Source: Oryzisolibacter sp. LB2S (GTDB lineage Bacteria > Pseudomonadota > Gammaproteobacteria > Burkholderiales > Burkholderiaceae_C). Taken from it: a stretch of 64,000 bases of DNA. Positions 24,232 to 32,235 of this stretch are shown here, in pieces. Positions within the stretch are counted from its first letter, which is position 1. Each line of letters begins with the position of its first letter. A program made the position numbers and the translations under genes. Below the pieces are notes generated by a model that saw only the letters and a program-made list of their open reading frames with translations, had not been told where the DNA came from and did not search any database. The stretch is from assembly GCF_040732315.1 (NCBI RefSeq), contig NZ_CP160388.1, forward strand, positions 966,501-1,030,500, written 5' to 3'.

Positions 24232-27156
24232 ATGGGCGATTTTCTGCTGGACGAATGGAGCCTGGGGCTTGGTGACGACGCCTTGCCCGCGGCGCTCGCG
24301 GCCTTGGGGGCGCTGGCGGCGCTCGGCGCCGACCGCCTGGCCGCCGCACACGATGGGCATGGCTGGCTCGAGGGCGAGCTGCAGCGTCTGCTTGCCGACG
24401 CGATCGACCCGCATTCGCTGATCCTGCCCTGGCGGCTGCCCAGGCGCCCCGCGCGCGCCACCGTGCCGCGCCTGGCCGTCATGCGGGCCGGCCGGCGCCG
24501 CGCCGCCGACCTGCCGGCCCCGGCGGCCGACATGCTCGCCCGGCTCTGGCGCGCATGGGTCAATGGCAGGGCCCAGGCGCCACGGCTGGCCCTGCAGGGG
24601 CAGGCGCGTGAGATGGCGCGCCTCATGGCCGTGGCGGGCATTCTGGCGCGGCCCGCTGCCGCGGCGGCGGGGGTCTTCGTCAGCACCCGGTTTGCGGCGG
24701 ATGGCAGGGCAGACTGGCGCTGGCCCGTGACCATGGCCACCTTGCCCGGCGACCCGCTGGGCGAGGCGCTGGCGCAGCGCCAGCAGGGCAAGCCCGGCGA
24801 CTGGCCGATCCGCGTGCGGGAGGCTTCGCGTGCCGTCTCGCGCTTCGAGGTCCTGGTCGTGGGCGCGGGCATGGGCGATGCGCTGGCCAGGCTGCTTGCG
24901 AGCCGGCTGACGCTGCGCTGCGGCCTGGTGCTGGTCGCCGGCCTGCGCACCGAACCACCGGACAGGGAAGGGGCCTTGCTGCGCGCGCTCGCGTCGCGCG
25001 TGTCTGCCGACGGCGTGGCCGTGCTCGACGCGGGCGAGTCGCTGCAGGACTTCGCCGGCAGGCTCGATGGCTTTGGCTTTGCGCTGTCGCACAACCTGAC
25101 CATCGATCAGGCGCTGAAGGCGGCGTTTGGCGATGGTGCGCTGCTGGTCGCCGAGCCCGGCCTGCTCGAGCGTGCGCGCCTGGAGCGCAGCGTCACCCGC
25201 GCCACCGAGCGCCTGCGTCGCATGGCGCCGGGCGCCAGGCTGGAGCTGTCGGAGCGATCGCTGGAGCTGCTGCGCAGGAGTCCGGCCGGCGCCGGCGCGC
25301 CCCCCGTCGGTGCGGCCATGGGCGCACCGCCCCCCGGCGCCGGTGCGCTGGCGCCCGCGGAGCTGGCCAATGCCATCGAGGCGGCGCGCGATCTCTACGA
25401 ATTCAGGAGCGAGGCCGGCGAGGCCACGGCGATCGCCGAGCTGAACCAGCGCCTGGCCGAGGCCGAGCGTGCCGCCGAGCGCCAGGCCCCGGTGCCGCGC
25501 CACATCCAGCAGCAAAGCTATTGCCGGCGCGGGCAGCGTTTCGCGCGCGAGCGCAGGGCCTACACCGTGGGCGTGCCGGTGCAGGTGCGCATCCACATCG
25601 GCCCGAGGCGCGCGGACAGCGTGGCCGCGCCCACGGCCTTCCCCGAGGACAGACTGCCCGCGAGCGAGTCCGGCCACAGGCTGCAGCTCGTGCTGCACGA
25701 GCCGCGGCAGTTCGACGCGCCGCTGCTGCGCGAAGTCCACCTGCCGCGCACGGGCGACAGCAGCGCCGCGCGCTTTGTGTTCACGCCGCGCGTGGCCGGT
25801 GCCTTCGCCGCGCGCCTGTCCGTGCTGCACCGGGGCAGGGTGTTGCAGACCGTGCTGCTCAGGACCGAGGTGCTCGACGGCGCGACCGCGCAGGCCGGCG
25901 GCGCGGGCATCACGCTCGAGGACGAGGCCCAGGTGCGCCAGGACTGGTCCGACCTGGGCAGCAGGCGTCAGTTCGACCTGGCGCTGGTGCTCAACCACAC
26001 GGCCGCCGGCACGCCGCTGGCCACGGGCGTGGCCGGGGGGCGCGCCTGGGCCTGCAGCCTGGAGGGCATCGAGAGTCCCGTGCGCAAGATCAACGACCTG
26101 CTCTCGGCCGTGGCGCTGAGCGTGGCCGACTATGACGAGGGCCTCGACCAGGGCGAGAACCCGCGCCTGCTCACGCGGCTCGCGCGCGTGGGTGCGAACC
26201 TGTATTCGCTGCTCTACCGCGACCAGCTCAAGCCGCTCGCCAGCGATGGCTTCGACGTCGGCGACCCCGCGGTGAGCCATGTGCAGGTGGTCAGCGCGCG
26301 CCCCGATGCCGTCGTGCCGCTGGAGTTCATGTACGACTACAACGCGCCCAGCCCCGACGCCACGCTCTGCCCGCAGCACCGCCAGGCCCTGCAGGACGGG
26401 TGCTGCCCGGCCGGCTGCGCGCGCAGCGCCAACCCGCGCGCGCATGTCTGCCCCATGGGCTTCTGGGGCCTGAAGAAGGTGATAGAGCGCCATTTGTTCG
26501 ACCCGCGCGCGCGCCTGCCCGAGGGTGCCCAGGTGGCCGTGCTGGCCGAGGCCGGCGAGGGCCGCGACCGGCTCGCGCTGGGCAGCGGCGCCGTGCTCGG
26601 CCACAGCCGCGAGGTGCAGGATGCCCAGGTGCAGCCGCTCGTCGAGGCGCTGCGGGCGGGGTTGGGCCATGCCCCGGCGCTCGCGGGCGACTGGGACGCA
26701 TGGCGCAGGCTGGTATCGGAGCACCATCCCGCGCTGCTCGTGGCCTTCCCACACAACGAGGGCAAGGAAGAGGATGTGCTGCTCGAGATCGGCGGCAACA
26801 AGCTCTACACGCTGGACCTGCCCGGAGACTACGTGCGCGCCGCGGGAGGGCCGCCGCCGCTGGTGTTTCTGCTCGGCTGCGACGTCGCGGGCACGGCGCA
26901 GGATTTTTCCAGCCATGTGCGCTTCTTCCGCCAGGCGGGCGCGGCGGTCGTGGTCTCCACGATTGCCACCGTGTTCGGCGCCCATGCGGTGCGCGTGGGC
27001 GAGCTGATCCTGGCCGCGCTGACGGCGCGCGATGCGAAGGCCAAACCCTACCTGGGTGAGCTGATCCGCGACGCCAAGCGCGCCGCGCTGCTCGAGAGCG
27101 TGCCCATGGCCCTGTGCGTGGTGGCGTTTGGCGACGCCGACTGGAGGCTGCAATGA
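24232..27156 (+). CDS. CHAT-domain protein, predicted caspase-like protease
   Basis: A 974-residue protein ending in what I read as a CHAT (caspase HetF-associated with TPRs) protease domain. The predicted dyad is His841 (LLVAFPHNEG) and Cys883 (VFLLGCDVAG), 42 residues apart, as in other CHAT proteases. Before it lies a segment PLEFMYDYN followed by a cysteine cluster (C713, C724, C725, C729, C740) and MGFWGLKKVIERH, probably a zinc-binding insertion. The N-terminal 400 residues are Ala/Leu-rich and unrecognised; residues about 440-560 look like a beta-sandwich (RRAYTVGVPVQVRIHIG ... RLQLVLHEP). The ATG has GAGGGAG upstream. The MBL gene overlaps its stop by four bases, so the two should work together. 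The protease activity is inferred, not shown. Confidence 0.75.
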   Translation: MGDFLLDEWSLGLGDDALPAALAALGALAALGADRLAAAHDGHGWLEGELQRLLADAIDPHSLILPWRLPRRPARATVPRLAVMRAGRRRAADLPAPAADMLARLWRAWVNGRAQAPRLALQGQAREMARLMAVAGILARPAAAAAGVFVSTRFAADGRADWRWPVTMATLPGDPLGEALAQRQQGKPGDWPIRVREASRAVSRFEVLVVGAGMGDALARLLASRLTLRCGLVLVAGLRTEPPDREGALLRALASRVSADGVAVLDAGESLQDFAGRLDGFGFALSHNLTIDQALKAAFGDGALLVAEPGLLERARLERSVTRATERLRRMAPGARLELSERSLELLRRSPAGAGAPPVGAAMGAPPPGAGALAPAELANAIEAARDLYEFRSEAGEATAIAELNQRLAEAERAAERQAPVPRHIQQQSYCRRGQRFARERRAYTVGVPVQVRIHIGPRRADSVAAPTAFPEDRLPASESGHRLQLVLHEPRQFDAPLLREVHLPRTGDSSAARFVFTPRVAGAFAARLSVLHRGRVLQTVLLRTEVLDGATAQAGGAGITLEDEAQVRQDWSDLGSRRQFDLALVLNHTAAGTPLATGVAGGRAWACSLEGIESPVRKINDLLSAVALSVADYDEGLDQGENPRLLTRLARVGANLYSLLYRDQLKPLASDGFDVGDPAVSHVQVVSARPDAVVPLEFMYDYNAPSPDATLCPQHRQALQDGCCPAGCARSANPRAHVCPMGFWGLKKVIERHLFDPRARLPEGAQVAVLAEAGEGRDRLALGSGAVLGHSREVQDAQVQPLVEALRAGLGHAPALAGDWDAWRRLVSEHHPALLVAFPHNEGKEEDVLLEIGGNKLYTLDLPGDYVRAAGGPPPLVFLLGCDVAGTAQDFSSHVRFFRQAGAAVVVSTIATVFGAHAVRVGELILAALTARDAKAKPYLGELIRDAKRAALLESVPMALCVVAFGDADWRLQ

Positions 27157-28277
27157 CCCAGGCTGACCCGTCGACGGCCTTCATGCGCGTGGAGATGCTG
27201 CCCGCGCTGCACGGCGACTGCTTGTTCGTCGAATACGGCGACGCGCGCCGCACGCGCCGGCTGCTCATAGACGGCGGCCCGATAGGCGCGTTCGAGGCGC
27301 TGGATCAGCGTCTGGCGCGGCTGCCGGCCGGCGATCGGCGCTTCGAGCTCATCGTGCTCACCCATGTCGATACCGACCATATCGACGGACTGGTGCGGCT
27401 GTTCGCCACCCCCCGGCCCTGGCCTTTCGTCGTCAAGGACTGCTGGTTCAACGGCTGGCGCCATCTGGAGCAGGCCCATGGCCTCTTGGGCGGCAAGCAG
27501 GGCGAGTACTTCAGCGCGCTGCTGGCGCGGCGCCTGGACGACGGCCAGTGGAACGGTGCCTTCGACGGCCATGCCGTGGTCGTGCCCGACGCGGGGCCGC
27601 TGCCCGAGCGCGTTCTGGCCGGCGGCCTGCGGCTCACGCTGCTCTCGCCCGGCCCGCACAAGCTCGAGAAGATGCGCGCCGCCTGGCGCAAGGACATCGC
27701 GGGCGCCTTCGATCCCGGCGACCTCGACGCCGCCTGGCAGCATCTGGCCACGCAGAAGCGCTACCTGCCCGGGCAGGGACTGCTGGGCAGCACGCCCGAG
27801 CTTGACCGCCTGCTGCAGAAGCAGTCCAAGCCCGACAGCGCCGCGGCCAATGGCTCGAGCATCGCCTTCCTGGCCGAACATGCGGGCAAGAGCTGTCTGT
27901 TCCTGGCCGATGCACACCCGGACATGGTCTGCGCGTCGCTGCGCCGGCTGCTGGCCGCGCGCGGAATCGAGCGGCTCGCCGTCGATGCCGTGAAGCTCGC
28001 CCACCATGGCAGCAAGGGCAACACCACCGACGAGCTCATGGCGTTGATAACCAGCCCGCGCTATCTGTTCAGCAGCAATGGCGCGCAGTTCGGCCACCCG
28101 GACCGCGAGGCCGTGCAGCGCGTGATCGCCCGTTCGGCGCACCCGCGGCCGACGCTGTTCTTCAACTACCTGAGCGAGCGCAACCGCGAATGGCAGTCGC
28201 CCGCGCTGCAGGCGCAGCTCGGCTACCAGGCCGTCTATCCCGGGGCGGAGCAGCAGAGCCTGGTCGTTGCCTGGTGA
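27153..28277 (+). CDS. ComEC-like metallo-beta-lactamase fold hydrolase
   Basis: A 374-residue soluble MBL-fold protein of the ComEC/Rec2 C-terminal type. Metal ligands: THVDTDH at 70-76 (the H-x-D-x-D-H variant typical of ComEC), an Asp in FLADAHPD, HHGSKGNT from His284, and GHPD with His315. It has no membrane domain, so it is not a DNA-uptake channel. Its ATG overlaps the CHAT stop (ATGA), with a GGAGG at 27143-27147 five bases upstream inside the CHAT gene: tight translational coupling at near-equal stoichiometry. A role as hydrolase or nuclease partner or regulator of the CHAT protease is inferred from this coupling. Substrate unknown. Confidence 0.82.
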   Translation: MTQADPSTAFMRVEMLPALHGDCLFVEYGDARRTRRLLIDGGPIGAFEALDQRLARLPAGDRRFELIVLTHVDTDHIDGLVRLFATPRPWPFVVKDCWFNGWRHLEQAHGLLGGKQGEYFSALLARRLDDGQWNGAFDGHAVVVPDAGPLPERVLAGGLRLTLLSPGPHKLEKMRAAWRKDIAGAFDPGDLDAAWQHLATQKRYLPGQGLLGSTPELDRLLQKQSKPDSAAANGSSIAFLAEHAGKSCLFLADAHPDMVCASLRRLLAARGIERLAVDAVKLAHHGSKGNTTDELMALITSPRYLFSSNGAQFGHPDREAVQRVIARSAHPRPTLFFNYLSERNREWQSPALQAQLGYQAVYPGAEQQSLVVAW

Positions 28278-28503
28278 GGTCCCGGTCCGCCCCGCAGTCA
28301 TGCGGGCGTCACACCGCCCCCGTACAGTGCGCGCAGGTCTTCGAATGCGGTGAGCAGGAGGGCCGAACCCAGGGCTTCGCGCGACCGCAGTCCATGTGCC
28401 TGTGCATTGGGCCGGGCATCTTCTGCGGCGCACGAGCGGCTCGGGGGGCGGCGCGGCGCGTACCATGGATGTCCGTTTGTCAGACAGCAAAGGAAGCACC
28501 ACC

Positions 28504-29385
28504 ATGCGCATGGGCCTGGCCGCCAACCGCCTGCACCATCAGACCGAGGACGCCGCGTTGTTCGCCCTGCTGCGCGCCTGCGAAGCGGGCATGCGCGAGC
28601 TCGACCTCGGCCTGCATGCCGTGGGCCGAACCTATGACGCGATCGCCGCCGCCGGCATGCTGCGCGGCCATGCGCCGCTGCTGCGCTACCCCTATGGGCG
28701 CGACGGGGGGCTCATGAAGCTCGTGGCCGAGGTGGTGGGCATGGCGGAGCCGGGCCGCACGCTCGATGGCGCCATCTACCTCATCGACCCCGTGGACCCC
28801 TCGTCCATCTTCCCCGAGGCGCTGGCGCTCAAGCGCCAATGCGTGATCCACGGCAAGCCCTTTCTGTCCACCGTGGCCAGCGCGCGCGACTGGGTGGAGA
28901 TGGAGCGCGTGCATGCCGGCCTGGCCCCCGACCGCCATGCCGACCGCTTTCACGACCATGGCACTCAGACCCTGGCGCTGATCGCGCACGACGCGATGAA
29001 GGCCACCATGCTCGACTTTGCCGCGCGCAACTTCGATCTGCTCTCGCGCTTTGGCCGGCGCGTGGCCACGGGCACCACGGGCCAGCGCCTCAACGAACTG
29101 GCCTGGAGCCGCGGCTGGCCCGCGGACCAGCCCTGGGTGGATCGCTTCAACAGCGGGCCGCTGGGCGGCGACGCGCAGATCGCCGATCTGGTGCTCGAGC
29201 GCCGCTGCCAGCGCGCCATCTTCTTCGAGGACCCGCATGTGGCGCGCCAGCACGAGGCCGACATCCAGCTGCTCGAGCGCGCCGTGGCCACGGCCACGCA
29301 TGACGCCGTGTGCACCACCTCGCCCCGGGTCGCGCAGCGCTGGTGCGATGCGGCGCTCCTGCGCGCCAGGGCCGTGGAGCGCTGA
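28504..29385 (+). CDS. Methylglyoxal synthase with a duplicated, degenerate N-terminal domain
   Basis: Predicted to convert dihydroxyacetone phosphate to methylglyoxal. At 293 residues it is about twice the length of E. coli MgsA (152). The C-terminal half holds the enzyme: LIAHDAMK, the phosphate loop ATGTTG, the catalytic Asp in SGPLGGDAQ and IFFEDP...QHEAD. The N-terminal half repeats the same fold with decayed motifs (HAVGRTYDAI for ATGTTG, RDGGLMKLV for GGDAQIADLV, AIYLIDPVDP for AIFFEDP), so it is probably non-catalytic and structural or regulatory. The ATG at 28504 has AAAGGAAG seven bases upstream. pbpC starts on the last base of its stop codon (TGATG), so the two are coupled. Confidence 0.82.
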   Translation: MRMGLAANRLHHQTEDAALFALLRACEAGMRELDLGLHAVGRTYDAIAAAGMLRGHAPLLRYPYGRDGGLMKLVAEVVGMAEPGRTLDGAIYLIDPVDPSSIFPEALALKRQCVIHGKPFLSTVASARDWVEMERVHAGLAPDRHADRFHDHGTQTLALIAHDAMKATMLDFAARNFDLLSRFGRRVATGTTGQRLNELAWSRGWPADQPWVDRFNSGPLGGDAQIADLVLERRCQRAIFFEDPHVARQHEADIQLLERAVATATHDAVCTTSPRVAQRWCDAALLRARAVER

Positions 29386-31589
29386 TGCGCCGGGCGGCCG
29401 TCGCCCTCTGGCTCGCGGCGGCGGCCCTGCGCGCCTGGGCGCTGCCGGGCTTTGACGAGGTGCGCGCGGACTTTCGCTCGTCCGAGACCCTGGTGCTCTC
29501 GCGCGAAGGCGAGGTGATCCAGCGCCTGCGCACCGACGCAAAGGTGCGCCGCGGCCAGTGGCTGCGGCTTGGAGAGATCTCGCCCGCGCTGCGCCAGGCG
29601 CTGCTGCTCAGCGAGGACCGGCGCTTCTACGAGCACAGCGGCGTGGACTGGGCTGCGGTGTCGGCCGCGGCCTGGGCCAATCTGTGGCATGAGCGCACGC
29701 GCGGCGCCTCCACCATCACCATGCAGCTCGCGGGCCTGCTCGACGAGGACTGGCGCGCGGGCAGCGGCGGGCGCAGCGTGGCGCAAAAGCTCGGCCAGGC
29801 CGTGGCCGCAAAGCGGCTCGAGCGCCACTGGCGCAAGGACCAGATCCTCGAGGCCTATCTGAACCTGGTGCCGTTTCGCGGCGAGATCGTGGGGCTGGAC
29901 GCGCTCTCGCGCACGCTGTTCGGCAAGGCCGCCCATGGCCTGGACGCGCGCGAGGCCGCCGTGGCCGCGGCCCTGGTGCGTGCGCCCAATGCCAGGCCGG
30001 CGCAGGTCGCGCGGCGTGCCTGCGGCGTGCTGCGCGACATGGACAAGGGCGCCGACTGCGAGACGCTCGCGCTGTTCACCGCAGGCGCGCTCGAGCGCCG
30101 CGCCTGGGACGCGAGCGAGGGCATCGCCCCGCATTTCGCGCGCCAGCTGCTGCGCCAGAGCACTGTGCGCGCAGAGGGCGGCGCGCCGCAGCGCCTGCAC
30201 TCGTCGATCAGTGCGCCGCTGCAGCGCGTGGCGCGGCAGGCCTTGGAGCGCCAGCTGCGCGAGCTGCACGGGCGCCATGTGGAGGACGGCGCGCTCGTGG
30301 TGCTGGACAACGCCACGGGCGAGGTGCTGGCCTGGGTGGGCTCGTCCGGCCCCCTGAGCCGCGCGGCCGAGGTCGATGCCGTGCTCGCGCCGCGCCAGCC
30401 CGGCTCCACGCTCAAGCCCTTTCTGTACGCCCAGGCGATCGCCGAGCGGCGCCTGACGGCCGCCTCGCTCATTCACGACTCGCCCGCGCAGATTCCCACG
30501 GCCGGTGGCCTGTACATGCCGCAGAACTACGACCGGCGTTTTAGCGGCTGGGTGTCGGTGCGCCAGGCGCTCGCGGCCTCGCTCAACGTGCCGGCCGTGC
30601 GCACCCTGGTCATGGTCACGCCCGATGCCTTCTTCGAGCAGCTGCGGCGCCTGGGCCTGCCGCTGGCCGAGTCGGGCGGCTACTACGGCTACAGCCTGGC
30701 CCTGGGCAGCAGCGAGGTGCGGCTCCTTGAGCTGACCAACGCCTACCGGGCGCTGGCCAACGGCGGGCGCCTGGGGCCCGTGGCCTACACCGTCACCGCG
30801 CCCGGCAGGCGCGCGCCGTTCACGCAGGCGATCGATGCGGGCGCGGCCTTCATCGTGGGCGACATGCTGGCGGACGCGCAGGCGCGCGTGCCCACCTTCG
30901 GCGCGGACAGCGTGCTCAACACGCGCTTTTGGACGGCCGTGAAGACCGGCACCAGCAAGGACATGCGCGACAACTGGGCCCTGGGCTGGTCGGCGCGCTA
31001 CACCGTGGGCGTGTGGGTGGGCAACGCGGGCGGCGGCCCCATGCACGAGGTCAGCGGCATCAGCGGCGCCGCGCCCGTCTGGGCCGAGGTGATGGCCCAC
31101 CTGCACCGGCGCGAGGCCAGCGCCGCACCGCGGCCGCCGGCCGGCCTGGTGCACCAGCCGGTGCGGTTTGCCGAAGGACTCGAGAGCGCGCGCCAGGAAT
31201 GGTTTCTGCGTGGCACGGAGCAGGCCGTTTTCACTATGAATAGTGAAGCTGCCAGCGCTTATGCAGCAAGTGCTGGAGGCCAAAAAAGCTTCAAACCCAT
31301 GGCCGCCGATCAGGCCGGTGGCCCGGCGCGCATCGTGGCACCTGCGCCGGGCAGCGTGCTGGCGCTGGACCCGGACATACCGCCCGCGCACCAGCGCCTG
31401 CAGCTGCGGGCCGCGGGCGCCACACCCGGGCTGCGCTGGTACATCGACGGCCGGCCCGTGGGCCGCGGCGCGCAACAGGCCTGGCCGCCCTGGCCCGGCC
31501 GCCACCGGCTGGAGCTGCGCGACGCGCGTGGCCGGCTGCTCGACCGGCTGCAGTTCGAGGTGCGCGGCGCGGGCGTGCGCGGCGGTTGA
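29385..31589 (+). CDS. pbpC: Penicillin-binding protein 1C
   Basis: Bifunctional peptidoglycan glycosyltransferase/transpeptidase, 734 residues, anchored by one N-terminal segment. The GT51 domain has SEDRRFYEHSG at 76-86 with the catalytic Glu77 and GASTITMQL. The transpeptidase domain has S341TLK344 (SxxK), S399LN401 (SxN) and K520TGT. The C-terminus is a BiPBP_C domain (PGSVLALDPDIPPAHQRLQL). Residues about 620-635, between the catalytic part and BiPBP_C, are encoded by a palindromic element. E. coli PBP1C is encoded next to the alpha-2-macroglobulin; here methylglyoxal synthase is the immediate upstream neighbour. The start overlaps the upstream stop by one base. Confidence 0.94.
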   Translation: MRRAAVALWLAAAALRAWALPGFDEVRADFRSSETLVLSREGEVIQRLRTDAKVRRGQWLRLGEISPALRQALLLSEDRRFYEHSGVDWAAVSAAAWANLWHERTRGASTITMQLAGLLDEDWRAGSGGRSVAQKLGQAVAAKRLERHWRKDQILEAYLNLVPFRGEIVGLDALSRTLFGKAAHGLDAREAAVAAALVRAPNARPAQVARRACGVLRDMDKGADCETLALFTAGALERRAWDASEGIAPHFARQLLRQSTVRAEGGAPQRLHSSISAPLQRVARQALERQLRELHGRHVEDGALVVLDNATGEVLAWVGSSGPLSRAAEVDAVLAPRQPGSTLKPFLYAQAIAERRLTAASLIHDSPAQIPTAGGLYMPQNYDRRFSGWVSVRQALAASLNVPAVRTLVMVTPDAFFEQLRRLGLPLAESGGYYGYSLALGSSEVRLLELTNAYRALANGGRLGPVAYTVTAPGRRAPFTQAIDAGAAFIVGDMLADAQARVPTFGADSVLNTRFWTAVKTGTSKDMRDNWALGWSARYTVGVWVGNAGGGPMHEVSGISGAAPVWAEVMAHLHRREASAAPRPPAGLVHQPVRFAEGLESARQEWFLRGTEQAVFTMNSEAASAYAASAGGQKSFKPMAADQAGGPARIVAPAPGSVLALDPDIPPAHQRLQLRAAGATPGLRWYIDGRPVGRGAQQAWPPWPGRHRLELRDARGRLLDRLQFEVRGAGVRGG
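31243..31289 (+). repeat. Dispersed palindromic element, copy 5 (inside pbpC)
   Basis: Contains GAAGCTGCCAGCGCTT at the left and AGTGCTGGAGGCCAAAAAAG at the right. It is visibly AT-richer than the rest of pbpC, in frame, and encodes an Ala/Ser-rich linker at about residues 620-635. Confidence 0.6.
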
Positions 31590-31646
31590 CAAGGCCCGAT
31601 CGGCCCGGCCGTTACACTGGCCACTTGTGTGGAGAGAGGCTGTGGT

Positions 31647-32216
31647 GTGGTGATATTCGCGAGGTTCCTGCCGACATGGGTGGGCGGCCGCCAGGCCGCG
31701 GCGCTGGCTGCCCTGTGCGCGCTGTGGCTCACGGGCGCCCCGTTGCGTGCCCAGGAGATCGTCACCGACGAGCGGTCGCAGGCCGTGGCCCAGACGGTGC
31801 TCGGCATCCTCGGTTACACGCGCTGGCCATCGGCCTCGCCCGTCGTGCGCCTGTGCGTGGTCGGCCCCACGGAATACGCCGATGAGCTGCTCAAGGGCGG
31901 GACGCTGCCCGGCGAGCGCAGCGTGCAGGTGCGGCGCATGCGGCTCGACGATGCCGAGCTGCTGCAACTGTGCGACGGCATCTACGCGGGCATGCTCGAC
32001 GACGCGGCCTGGCGCGAGCTGCGCGCGCGCCTGGAGGCGCAACCGCTGCTGTCCATCAGCGAGCGGCAGGAGCTGTGCCTGATCGGCTGCATGTTCTGCC
32101 TGGACGTTCGCGCGGGCGGCGTGACGTTCGAGACCAACCTCGATTCCGTGGCGCGCAGCGGCGTGCGTGTGAATCCGCGTGTGCTGCAGCTCGCGCGGCG
32201 CAAGGGATCCACCTGA
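31647..32216 (+). CDS. yfiR: YfiR-type periplasmic repressor of diguanylate cyclase
   Basis: Periplasmic protein that in Pseudomonas binds and silences the cyclase YfiN (TpbB). About 189 residues with a signal peptide ending APLRAQ. The cysteine layout of P. aeruginosa YfiR is kept: a pair in VRLCVVG and LLQLCDGI, and a pair seven residues apart in ELCLIGCMFC, with one extra Cys between them. The start is uncertain: GTG 31647 is chosen because GAGAGAGG (31632-31639) precedes it by seven bases; GTG 31629 or 31650 are alternatives. A TTGACA at 31586-31591, over the pbpC stop, may be part of the operon promoter. yfiN and yfiB follow. Confidence 0.85.
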   Translation: MVIFARFLPTWVGGRQAAALAALCALWLTGAPLRAQEIVTDERSQAVAQTVLGILGYTRWPSASPVVRLCVVGPTEYADELLKGGTLPGERSVQVRRMRLDDAELLQLCDGIYAGMLDDAAWRELRARLEAQPLLSISERQELCLIGCMFCLDVRAGGVTFETNLDSVARSGVRVNPRVLQLARRKGST

Positions 32217-32235
32217 AGGGTCGGCGGGCGCGGTA

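Noticed and set aside
25505..25535. A palindromic element copy inside the CHAT gene (AAAGCTATTGCCGGCGCGGG)
   Set aside because: It matches part of the left end only, with no right end at the expected distance.
22879..27153. A 1424-codon open frame on the minus strand across the phosphatase and CHAT genes
   Set aside because: It runs antisense through two genes and the gap between them, with shadow-like composition and no recognisable motif.
22594..29384. The accessory block as a prophage or integrative element
   Set aside because: No integrase, phage gene, tRNA target or long direct repeats at its borders.
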